From JBFIHZ01 sp041601535 (GTDB taxonomy: Bacteria > Pseudomonadota > Gammaproteobacteria > Xanthomonadales > SZUA-36): DNA of 6,268 bases. The stretch covers positions 1-6,268 of the forward strand of contig JBFIHZ010000259.1 in NCBI GenBank assembly GCA_041601535.1. Reading direction: 5' to 3'. Every line of letters begins with the position of its first letter. Position 1 is the stretch's first letter. The notes below the pieces were generated by a model. It did no database searches. It was not told where the DNA came from and saw nothing but the letters and a program-made list of their open reading frames with translations. Shown here piece after piece: positions 1 to 6,244 of the stretch. Both the position numbers and the translations under genes were made by a program.

Positions 1-768
1 GGCGGGCACGGTCATGGCTTCACCGCGCTGGCCGATGGCGCGGATGAGTTCCTCAAGCACTGCCGTTTGGACCTGTATGCTGGTGCCGACCACATCAAGA
101 TATTCCTTACTGGCGGCATCGCGCATGAAAAAGAGTCCTTCAGTGAAGCCCAGATGATTGACCGGGAGATTGAGGCCGCGGTGCAGGTCGCGCGCAGCAA
201 AGGCACGTACGTGTGCGCTCACGTGGGTGATTCGAAAGCCATGGATCGCGGGCTGCGGGCTGGTGTCAGCTGCTTTGAGCATGCCTACAACCTGGAGTCC
301 ACAACAGCCCGCGCGATAGCAGACGCCGACGGTTTTGTCGTACCCACGTTGGGAGTGACCCGCTCCACGGACTGGATGGAGCGTAATGGTTTTGAGTCGT
401 GGACCATCTGCAAAGCCGCATCAGCAGGAGGTGATCACCTGGAAAGCATCCGGACCGCGGTGCAGGCCGGGGTGACGCTGGTCAACGGCACCGATATACC
501 GCCAGGCGACATCGACGATGGTGCGCCAGTAGTGGTGCGCGAAATGGAGCACTGTGTGGCCGCGGGGCTGGATGCGCTGCAGGCCCTGCAGACCGCGACG
601 GTCAATGCATCGCGGCTGATCCGGCGGCCGGATCTCGGTAATTTGCGTGCAGGCAGCAAGGCAGACCTGATCGCGGTGCCGGCCAATCCACTGGATGACC
701 TGGCACCGATGCGCGATATTTTTTTCGTCATGCAGGCTGGTGACATCATCAGGGATGACCGCGCATGA
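1..768 (+). CDS. Amidohydrolase family metal-dependent hydrolase, 5'-truncated by the window edge
   Basis: This is the C-terminal 255 residues of an imidazolonepropionase/prolidase-like amidohydrolase, a TIM-barrel enzyme that hydrolyses C-N bonds with one or two metal ions. The frame is open from base 1, so the start and the N-terminal HxH metal motif lie upstream; the TTG at 67 is internal. Counted from base 1, visible signatures are GGHG (1-4), the HIKIF segment with the probable carboxylated bridging Lys33, metal-ligand candidates His74 (AHVGD) and His94 (FEHAY), the VVPTL strand (113-117) and the catalytic GTD Asp165. The C-terminus has the usual amidohydrolase cap (GNLRAGSKADLIAV, then a final 'G-D-I-I'). 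The TGA overlaps the ATG of hyuA as ATGA, so the two are probably translationally coupled. Family assignment is firm. The substrate is unknown; a cyclic amide, an N-carbamoyl compound or a dipeptide is possible. Confidence 0.9.
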   Translation, partial: GGHGHGFTALADGADEFLKHCRLDLYAGADHIKIFLTGGIAHEKESFSEAQMIDREIEAAVQVARSKGTYVCAHVGDSKAMDRGLRAGVSCFEHAYNLESTTARAIADADGFVVPTLGVTRSTDWMERNGFESWTICKAASAGGDHLESIRTAVQAGVTLVNGTDIPPGDIDDGAPVVVREMEHCVAAGLDALQALQTATVNASRLIRRPDLGNLRAGSKADLIAVPANPLDDLAPMRDIFFVMQAGDIIRDDRA

Positions 769-2807
769 ACCACACACGAATTGGAATAGACATTGGCGGA
801 ACGTTTGTTGATGCCATTCGGGTAGACGAAGCAAGCGGCGAAATCCGTTTGGAAAAGGCGTTGACCACGCCGGATGATCCGGTGCGCGGGGTATTGGATG
901 CGATCGCCAAGCTTGACGTGGACCTGGCCAGTGTTACATCCATTGTGCACGGCACCACGCTGGGCCTGAACGCGATCCTGGAACGACGTGGCGCGACCAC
1001 CGGTATCCTGACCAATGACGGCTTCCGCGATGTGTTTGAGATCGGCCGTGGCGACCTGCCTCACAAGGACATGTACAACCTGCACTATCAGCGCGGTGAG
1101 CCGCTGGTGCGCAGGCGGTGCACTGCCGGGGTTAAGGGACGCATTACCGTTGATGGCACAGAGGTCGAAGCGCTGGACGAAGCCGGTGTGATTGATGCCG
1201 TGCGGCATCTGGTGGAGACGCAGAACATCGAAGCGCTGGCCGTCAGCTTTCTGCACTCCTACCGCAACCCGCAACACGAACAACGCGCAGCCGAACTGAT
1301 TGCCGAGCACTTTCCGGATTTGCCCGTGTCCATTTCCAGCCGGGTGGCACGCGAGCACCGCGAATATGAGCGTATGGCTACCACGGCCCTGGACGCCTAT
1401 ATCCGTCCGATTCTTGAGCGCTATATCAGCCGTCTGGAGCAGAAGCTGCAACAGCACGGCTTCAACGGCCGCTTCCTGGTGATGCGCAGCAGCGGTGGCG
1501 CAATGACTGCGGCAGCCGCCCGCCTGAATCCGCTGGACAGCGTGTTCTCGGGACCGGCCGGTGGCATTCTCGGTGCCGCTGACCTGGCCAGCCGCATGGG
1601 AGTTTCCCAGTTGCTGACCATGGACTTTGGCGGTACCAGCCTGGATGCCTGTGTGATTGAAGACGGCAAGCCACCAATAATTCATGAAACCCGCCTGCAG
1701 CACTTGCCGGTGCTGATTGCCAGTTACGACATCCGCTGCATTGGTGCCGGTGGTGGCTCGATCGCCTGGATGGAACACGGACTGCTGCGCCTGGGTCCGC
1801 AAAGTGCCGGAGCCGACCCGGGCCCGGCGTGCTACGGTCAGGGCGGCACATTGCCGGCTCTGACCGATGCGGCATTGATTCTCGGCTACGTCGATCCCGA
1901 GCGCTTCCTCAAAGGGGCGATGGGTCTGGATGTGCAGGCCGCAGAGCAGGCCATGCAAAATCACGTGGCCGAGCCGCTGGATGTGTCGGTGCTTGAGGCT
2001 GCGGCCGGTGCCTTTGCCGTGCTGGTGTCGCAGACTGTGGGTGCCATCCGGGAAATCACCGTGGAGCGGGGCAAAGACACGCGTGAATTCACTTGCCTGG
2101 CCTTTGGCGGTGCCGGTCCGCTGATCGCGCCTCTGGTGGCGCTTGAAATGGGCATTGCTGAAACCATCATTCCTCAGGCGCCCTCAGCCTTTTCGGCGTA
2201 CGGCATGCTCACTTCGCGCATTGCTGCCGATGCTTCCCGCACGCATATCGCCAAACTGGATGCCAGCATGTTGCCCGAGGTCCAGCGTATTCTCGATGAC
2301 CTGGCTGAACAGGCAGCGACGGATCTGGTGCGCCAGGGTATTGCGCCGGAAGGCCGGCTGGTCGACCGTTTCCTGGAAATTCGCTACGTCGGGCAGGAAC
2401 ACTCATTGAAAATACCGGTCGCGCCCAGTGGCCTGGACGTGGGCGTAATTCGCGAGGACTTCGACCGGTTGCATGAGGAGCGTTACGGGCACCGTTCCAG
2501 TCAGCCGCTGGAACTGGTCAACCTGCGCGTGTTGGGGGTGGGCGGTGAAGCTGGCACCACCTTGCGGGAAATGGATGCGGCAGCGGGTGACAAGGGCGCC
2601 GCGCCCGTGGCCCGCAGGCGGGATGCCTGGTGTTTCCGATTGCGCAAGCAGGTGGAGTTTGCGGTGTATGACCGCGCGGCTCTGCTTCCGGGCATGCACA
2701 TCGAAGGGCCTGCCATCATTGATGAAGGCACTTCGACCACCGTTTTCTACACCGGACAGTCTTGCGCGATGGATGCGTACGGCCACCTGGTTCTGCAAAC
2801 CGCCTAA
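765..2807 (+). CDS. hyuA: HyuA-type hydantoinase/oxoprolinase ATPase subunit
   Basis: This 680-residue protein has the usual length of the HyuA subunit of the hydantoinase/5-oxoprolinase/acetone carboxylase family. The family activates a carbonyl or lactam substrate with ATP and works as a complex with HyuB, in the cytoplasm. Visible in order: N-terminal ASKHA-like phosphate loop DIGGTFVD (9-16), VHGTTLGLNAILERRGA (61-77), SSGGAMT (242-248), SGPAGGILGA (262-271), second phosphate loop DFGGTSLDA (287-295), GAGGGSIAW (327-335), GPQSAGADPGPACYG (344-358) and LAFGGAGPL (445-453), then a C-terminal beta-rich region ending near EGPAIIDEGTSTT. The start is the ATG of an ATGA overlap, with AGGG at 751-754 ten bases upstream. 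Commonly seen GGTFTD and GGTSTDV are GGTFVD and GGTSLDA here, suggesting a divergent subfamily. Characterised relatives include N-methylhydantoinase, 5-oxoprolinase, caprolactamase and acetone carboxylase; I cannot choose between these substrates. Confidence 0.95.
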   Translation: MNHTRIGIDIGGTFVDAIRVDEASGEIRLEKALTTPDDPVRGVLDAIAKLDVDLASVTSIVHGTTLGLNAILERRGATTGILTNDGFRDVFEIGRGDLPHKDMYNLHYQRGEPLVRRRCTAGVKGRITVDGTEVEALDEAGVIDAVRHLVETQNIEALAVSFLHSYRNPQHEQRAAELIAEHFPDLPVSISSRVAREHREYERMATTALDAYIRPILERYISRLEQKLQQHGFNGRFLVMRSSGGAMTAAAARLNPLDSVFSGPAGGILGAADLASRMGVSQLLTMDFGGTSLDACVIEDGKPPIIHETRLQHLPVLIASYDIRCIGAGGGSIAWMEHGLLRLGPQSAGADPGPACYGQGGTLPALTDAALILGYVDPERFLKGAMGLDVQAAEQAMQNHVAEPLDVSVLEAAAGAFAVLVSQTVGAIREITVERGKDTREFTCLAFGGAGPLIAPLVALEMGIAETIIPQAPSAFSAYGMLTSRIAADASRTHIAKLDASMLPEVQRILDDLAEQAATDLVRQGIAPEGRLVDRFLEIRYVGQEHSLKIPVAPSGLDVGVIREDFDRLHEERYGHRSSQPLELVNLRVLGVGGEAGTTLREMDAAAGDKGAAPVARRRDAWCFRLRKQVEFAVYDRAALLPGMHIEGPAIIDEGTSTTVFYTGQSCAMDAYGHLVLQTA

Positions 2808-2825
2808 GCGGAGATTGGAACAGAT

Positions 2826-4538
2826 ATGGACAGCTCAGTAGTCAGTGTCATTCAAAACTACCTGAACTCAGCGGCGGAGGAAATGCGCCGCACCTTGATG
2901 CGAACGGCCTTCAGCCCGGTGATTTACGAGGTGCTGGATTTTGGCATTTCGCTGTACAACGCCGATCTCGACCTGATTGCCGATGCCCCGGGCCTGGCCT
3001 TTTTTCTCGGTGCCAATGACTTTGCCCTGCGCAAGGGCGTGGAACACATCGGCATGGAAAATCTGCACGACGGCGATGTGGTCATTCTGAACTACCCGTA
3101 CTGGAGTTCCGCACATGCGGCCGACGTGGCCCTGTTCGCGCCGGTGTTCGACGAAGGTGAAGACAAGCCGTTTGCTTTTTGTTGCATTCGCGCCCACTGG
3201 CTGGATCTGGGCGCCAAAGACCCAGGCTATGTGCTGGATTCGACCGATGTGCATCAGGAAGGCCTGATTATCCCGCCGCTGAAAGTCTACAAGAAAGGCC
3301 AACCTGATAAAGAGATACTGGACCTGATCCGGTTCAATTCGCGCATGCCTGAATATGTTTTGGGTGACCTGGAGGCGCAGATCGCCGCAGTGAAGACAGG
3401 GGTCCGGCGGCTGCGTTCCATCCGGCAAAAATTTGGCGCCGAAACCCTGGAACAAGCGACACAGAAAATACTGGATCATGGTGAACAGCTGGCGCTGGAT
3501 GCGCTGGCGGAATTCCCTACCGGCAGCTGGGAGGCCAGTGATATCGTCGATGATGACGGTATCAGCGATGACATCATTCCCATTCATATCAAGGTCACGC
3601 TGAAGAAAGACAAATTCATCGTTGATTTCAGCGGTTCACCTGATTGCGTGGCCGGTCCGGTCAATATTCCCCTTGGGTTGACAGAGACACTGTGCAAGGT
3701 GGCGCTAAAGGCCCTGACCACGCCGCGTCAGCCGAGCAACGCGGGCTGTTTCCGGCCGCTGGAAGTTATCGCGCCGCCAGGCAACCTGTTTCACGCCACC
3801 TATCCGGCGCCGACCTACACGCTGTGGTCGGCCATGGTAGCACTGGAAACGCTGTTCAAAGCGCTGGCCCAGGCCATGCCGGACCACATTGCAGCCGGAT
3901 CGGGTGGCGATGTGCCCGGTTTCCTGATGTATGGGCGTGATCCGCGTCTCGGTACCCACTACGCCATCAGTAATAATGAGCCGGTCGGCTGGGGCGCGGG
4001 CCGCAACCACGACGGCGCCAATGCACTCAACCACATTTCCACCACCATGGTACGCAACACACCGATCGAAGTGCTGGAAGCCAAAACCGGCATGTTTTTT
4101 GAGCACTTGCAGTTGCGGCCGGACAGCGGTGGTGCCGGTCGCTATCGTGGTGGGCTTGGCATCAGCCGGGGTATCCGCTTCGTCGCGCCCGGCGACTTCC
4201 TCACCATCACGAAGAAAAGCAAGACCCGCCCGTGGGCACTGGATGGCGGCTGCGAAGCCGATACCAATGCAATGCATTATTTTCCCGGCACCGATCGCAG
4301 CGTTGTTACCGGCACACACCGATCGCCGGTTGCAGTCGACGATTGTGTGACCGTGGTTTCCGGCGGAGGTGGCGGCTGTGGCGACCCGCAAGAGCGCGAG
4401 CCCGAAGCGGTGCTGGAAGATGTGCGGGATGGCTACGTCAGCGTGCGAGCGGCACGGAATATCTACAAAGTAGCGATCGAAGCCAACGACATCGATTGGC
4501 AAGCCACGTCAGCGTTGCGGGGTGCGAGTGGCAACTGA
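2826..4538 (+). CDS. hyuB: HyuB-type hydantoinase/oxoprolinase subunit
   Basis: This 570-residue protein is the partner of HyuA and corresponds to the C-terminal half of 5-oxoprolinase. The opening is typical: AAEEMRRTLMRTAFSPVIYE (16-35), then DFGISLYNADLDLIADAPG. The probable metal site is kept as His97-x-x-Asp100 (HAAD) and HWLDLG (His124-Asp127); HxxD plus a downstream His matches, from memory, the Mn site of acetone carboxylase alpha. Later motifs are WGAGRNHDGANA (389-400), RPDSGGAGRYRGGLG (431-445), the glycine run SGGGGGCGDP (512-521) and the terminal VRDGYVSVRAARNIYKV. The ATG follows hyuA by 18 bases, with GGAG at 2810-2813 (12-base spacing) or GGAA at 2817-2820 (5-base spacing). 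The segment NYPYWSSAHAADV replaces the commoner NDPY.GGTH..D form, marking a subfamily. The 3' end overlaps the next gene. Family is certain; substrate is not. Confidence 0.95.
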   Translation: MDSSVVSVIQNYLNSAAEEMRRTLMRTAFSPVIYEVLDFGISLYNADLDLIADAPGLAFFLGANDFALRKGVEHIGMENLHDGDVVILNYPYWSSAHAADVALFAPVFDEGEDKPFAFCCIRAHWLDLGAKDPGYVLDSTDVHQEGLIIPPLKVYKKGQPDKEILDLIRFNSRMPEYVLGDLEAQIAAVKTGVRRLRSIRQKFGAETLEQATQKILDHGEQLALDALAEFPTGSWEASDIVDDDGISDDIIPIHIKVTLKKDKFIVDFSGSPDCVAGPVNIPLGLTETLCKVALKALTTPRQPSNAGCFRPLEVIAPPGNLFHATYPAPTYTLWSAMVALETLFKALAQAMPDHIAAGSGGDVPGFLMYGRDPRLGTHYAISNNEPVGWGAGRNHDGANALNHISTTMVRNTPIEVLEAKTGMFFEHLQLRPDSGGAGRYRGGLGISRGIRFVAPGDFLTITKKSKTRPWALDGGCEADTNAMHYFPGTDRSVVTGTHRSPVAVDDCVTVVSGGGGGCGDPQEREPEAVLEDVRDGYVSVRAARNIYKVAIEANDIDWQATSALRGASGN

Positions 4539-5856
4539 GCCTGCCTCACCGGTACATCAGCCCGTGTCCTCAGAGCCGGCGGTGGATACGGAGAATTTCG
4601 ATTACGTGCATTCACCGGTGCCGGACTCGGAAACCACGCCGGCGTATCGCATTGCGCTGATCATAATTGGCGGTACCATCGCGGTACCCGGCTTCCTGAT
4701 GGCCGCGCAAATCAGCGCAGGGGCCGGTTTCCAACCGGCATTGCTGGGATTTCTGATTGGCTGCCAGGTGTTGGGCCTGACCGGCATCATGGTGGGCCAT
4801 GTCGGGGTAAAGTCCAAGCTCTCAACCTATATGATCCTGCAGTTCCCGTTTGGCCGCAAAGGCGCATGGATGCCCAGCCTGCTGATCGGTTTTGTGCTGT
4901 TCTTCTGGTTTGCCATTCTGTGCAGTCTCCTGGGTGCGGCTGCCGCAGAAGCCCTGAACACGATATTTGGTGTGTCCTGGCCTGAACCCGTGTTGTCGGT
5001 CTTCGGTGGCCTGGTGATGGTGCTGATCACCATTTACGGTTTCAATGCGGTCACTCGCATGTCGCTGATCGTGGTGCCCATCATGGCAGCCGTGTTGCTG
5101 TTCGGCGCCTGGCGGGCCTGGCATGTCGGCGATCATGCATTGCTTGCTGGCCCCGGCAACGGTACTTTTGGTACCAGCGCGGCCATTTCGGCTGTTATCG
5201 GTGCCTACAGTGGGGGCATCGTAACTCTGCCCGATTACCTGCGTTATGCGCGCCACCCCGGCCGTGCCTTGGCCGCGGTCTATCTGGCATTGGCCGTGTC
5301 TTTTCCCATCGTGCTGTCGATCACCGCTTTACCCAGCGTGCTGTTTGGTCAGCAGGATCTGATCCAGATCATGCTGGCGATGGGCATTGGGGTTGGCGCA
5401 CTGCTGGTGCTGATCTTTTCCACAGTGTCCAGCAACGTGGGCTTGCTATATTCCTCCAGCCTGGCACTGGCTACCGCCGCGCCCCGAGTGGGCTTTCGGG
5501 GCGGTGTGGTGCTGCTGGGGATCATCGCCAGTGGCCTGTCGGCCTTTGATATTCTGGGCCTGTTCATTCCCTACATCAGCCTGCTCGGTATCTCGATACC
5601 CAGCCTGTGCGCCATTTACCTGTGTGATTTTCACCTGGTGCAGAAAGGCCAGTACACCACCGGCCGCTTGCTGGAACTGCCGGCTGTATTTGCCCCGGGA
5701 CTGGTGGCCTGGATCGCGGGGTTCATCGGAGGCCTGGGCAGTTATTTCGGTTGGTTTGTCATCACCACGGTTACCGCCGTTGACTCGATGCTGATTGCCG
5801 CAGTGGTTTACACCGTGTTGGCGATGGTGCGCAAACCACGGTACAACCCGGTCTGA
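4522..5856 (+). CDS. NCS1-family (cytosine permease/CodB-like) transporter
   Basis: This 444-residue inner-membrane protein looks like a nucleobase:cation symporter-1 carrier; E. coli CodB (419 residues) is slightly shorter. After a hydrophilic, Pro/Ser/Glu-rich N-terminus of about 40 residues come roughly 12 hydrophobic segments, near 43-62, 72-92, 115-140, 154-173, 180-197, 215-235, 249-271, 283-303, 325-350, 352-368, 387-407 and 410-433. Family-like features are IIGGTIAVPGFLMAAQISAG in helix 1, the cytosolic loop TLPDYLRYARHPGRA (235-249), the LLYSSSLALA helix (308-317) and the CDFHLVQKGQY loop. NCS1 proteins import cytosine, allantoin, uracil or hydantoins (Mhp1), usually with Na+ or H+, which suits a hydantoinase operon. 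The start is uncertain: the outermost GTG at 4522 is given, but GTG 4528 sits five bases after GGGG (4519-4522) and may be the true one. Either overlaps hyuB, implying coupled translation. Confidence 0.88.
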   Translation: MRVATEPASPVHQPVSSEPAVDTENFDYVHSPVPDSETTPAYRIALIIIGGTIAVPGFLMAAQISAGAGFQPALLGFLIGCQVLGLTGIMVGHVGVKSKLSTYMILQFPFGRKGAWMPSLLIGFVLFFWFAILCSLLGAAAAEALNTIFGVSWPEPVLSVFGGLVMVLITIYGFNAVTRMSLIVVPIMAAVLLFGAWRAWHVGDHALLAGPGNGTFGTSAAISAVIGAYSGGIVTLPDYLRYARHPGRALAAVYLALAVSFPIVLSITALPSVLFGQQDLIQIMLAMGIGVGALLVLIFSTVSSNVGLLYSSSLALATAAPRVGFRGGVVLLGIIASGLSAFDILGLFIPYISLLGISIPSLCAIYLCDFHLVQKGQYTTGRLLELPAVFAPGLVAWIAGFIGGLGSYFGWFVITTVTAVDSMLIAAVVYTVLAMVRKPRYNPV

Positions 5857-5880
5857 TTACTGCCTGAAATACGATGGGGT

Positions 5881-5915
5881 GTGCAACTCCTCCCGGGGGC
5901 TAGTCCGGTTTGCAC
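5881..5915. repeat. Inverted repeat GTGCAA/TTGCAC just after the permease
   Basis: GTGCAA (5881-5886) is the exact reverse complement of TTGCAC (5910-5915), enclosing a 23-base GC-rich loop that contains CCCGGG. It lies 24 bases past the permease stop. With no T-run after it, it could be a 3'-UTR hairpin protecting the operon mRNA or simply chance; the arms are only six bases. Confidence 0.3.
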
Positions 5916-5944
5916 GCTGTTGCATCGATCGTGGCGACAACAGC
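5916..5944 (+). other. Stem-loop in the permease 3' flank
   Basis: GCTGTTG (5916-5922) pairs perfectly with CAACAGC (5938-5944). After a two-base bulge (CA), TCG (5925-5927) pairs with CGA (5935-5937), giving ten pairs around a seven-base loop. It directly abuts the preceding inverted repeat. CTTCTC rather than a T-run follows, so it is not a textbook intrinsic terminator. It is the best 3'-end structure for the operon transcript that I see. Confidence 0.4.
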
Positions 5945-6030
5945 CTTCTCGAATTGCCGCGGCAGCTGAAAATATATTCTGCGGAATCGGCTACTGTAAG
6001 TCTGCGGCACGTCCGTTGCTGACTCCGCTG

Positions 6031-6058
6031 GTACATGCATAAAAAGCAGGCATGCTAC
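6031..6058 (+). other. Stem-loop with A-rich loop
   Basis: GTACATGC (6031-6038) pairs with GCATG-c-TAC (6050-6058): eight base pairs with one bulged C at 6055 and an 11-base loop containing AAAAA. It abuts the GC-rich hairpin that begins at 6059. On the minus strand the loop reads as a T-run, but within the loop rather than after the stem. Function unknown. Confidence 0.35.
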
Positions 6059-6095
6059 GGCGGGAAGCCGCCAATGGCTTTCAGGCGGTTCTGTT
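6059..6095 (+). terminator. Possible terminator: alternative GC-rich hairpins GGCGG/CCGCC/GGCGG
   Basis: CCGCC at 6068-6072 can pair with GGCGG at 6059-6063 (tetraloop GAAG) or with GGCGG at 6084-6088 (11-base loop, extendable to seven pairs with one wobble). A third option pairs GGAAGCC (6063-6069) with GGCTTTC (6076-6082). The second form is followed by TTCTGTTCTG, a weak T-rich tail, so it resembles an imperfect intrinsic terminator for transcripts arriving from the operon. The mutually exclusive pairings are seen in the sequence; termination is inference. Confidence 0.35.
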
Positions 6096-6123
6096 CTGCC
6101 GATATTTATTTTATACTTAAAAT
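6089..6123 (+). promoter_or_regulatory. Candidate promoter for the gene at 6245
   Basis: The AT-rich block has TATACT at 6112-6117, five of six matches to the sigma-70 -10 box, with TAAAAT at 6118-6123 as an alternative. Seventeen bases upstream of TATACT, the -35 position (6089-6094) reads TTCTGT, a poor match to TTGACA, so an activator or a different sigma factor may be needed. Transcription would begin near 6124, leaving a leader of about 120 bases. Confidence 0.35.
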
Positions 6124-6135
6124 GTTATTCTGGAA

Positions 6136-6149
6136 TTTCACCCGTGAAA
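6136..6149. promoter_or_regulatory. Perfect 14-bp palindrome, possible operator
   Basis: TTTCAC-CC-GTGAAA is a perfect inverted repeat with six-base half-sites and a two-base centre. It lies just downstream of the candidate -10 and expected start site, a usual place for a repressor operator. I cannot name the regulator. The same bases can also form an RNA hairpin with a CCCG loop, or an overlapping one pairing ACCCG (6140-6144) with CGGGT (6152-6156). Confidence 0.4.
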
Positions 6150-6180
6150 GCCGGGTGGGAATCGAAACGGTTTGGCGTGG

Positions 6181-6229
6181 TCTGATGTCCTGACGGGCGT
6201 CACGCGCCGGCCGGCAAGTCCACATCAGG
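6181..6229 (+). other. Predicted structured 5' leader of the downstream gene
   Basis: CTGATGT (6182-6188) is the exact complement of ACATCAG (6222-6228), with a further T-G wobble outside. Enclosed are TGACG-GG-CGTCA (6191-6202) and the ten-base palindrome GCCGGCCGGC (6206-6215); GGCG (6196-6199) with CGCC (6205-6208) is a competing pair. The layout suggests a closed stem with one or two inner hairpins, ending 16 bases before the ATG. The 3' arm includes part of AGGG (6227-6230), the nearest Shine-Dalgarno-like run. I do not recognise it as a known riboswitch class. Confidence 0.4.
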
Positions 6230-6244
6230 GTTGACAGAAACACC

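Larger units (their letters stand above)
5857..6244. other. 388-base non-coding region between the permease and the next gene
   Basis: I find no convincing gene here. The reading frames are short, or are run-outs of shadow frames from the permease gene. The first 200 bases hold several inverted repeats but no classical terminator with a T-run. An AT-rich block at about 6101-6135 contrasts with the GC-rich surroundings and is the likeliest promoter region for the gene starting at 6245. The last 120 bases would be its 5' leader and contain a perfect palindrome and a nested stem. Individual elements are listed separately. Confidence 0.7.

Noticed and set aside
67..69. TTG as the start of the amidohydrolase
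   Set aside because: The same frame is open to base 1 and encodes the family-typical GGHG motif upstream of this codon, so the TTG is internal.
435..1964. 509-codon open frame on the minus strand opposite the amidohydrolase and hyuA
   Set aside because: It spans the junction of two well-supported plus-strand genes. Its product has no recognisable domain and a His/Gln/Ala/Arg-rich composition typical of antisense shadows in GC-rich DNA. Length alone is weak evidence here.
2868..3587. 239-codon minus-strand open frame inside hyuB
   Set aside because: It lies fully opposite strongly conserved HyuB coding sequence and encodes no recognisable motif.
3705..4502. 265-codon minus-strand open frame inside hyuB
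   Set aside because: Same reasoning: antisense shadow of the conserved C-terminal HyuB motifs.
5973..5978. TATATT as a promoter -10
   Set aside because: No plausible -35 box at 16-18 bases upstream, and more than 260 bases without a gene follow; the 6112 candidate is better placed.
5978..6007. Direct repeat TCTGCGG (5978-5984 and 6001-6007)
   Set aside because: Only seven bases and two copies; expected by chance in GC-rich DNA.
5795..6022. 75-codon plus-strand frame running from the permease end into the intergenic region
   Set aside because: Half of it overlaps permease codons in another frame, and the remainder is Cys/Arg/Ser-rich with no motif or good ribosome site.
6231..6236. TTGACA as a -35 box
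   Set aside because: It matches the consensus, but a -10 at normal spacing would fall inside the following coding region near 6254, where there is no TATAAT-like sequence.
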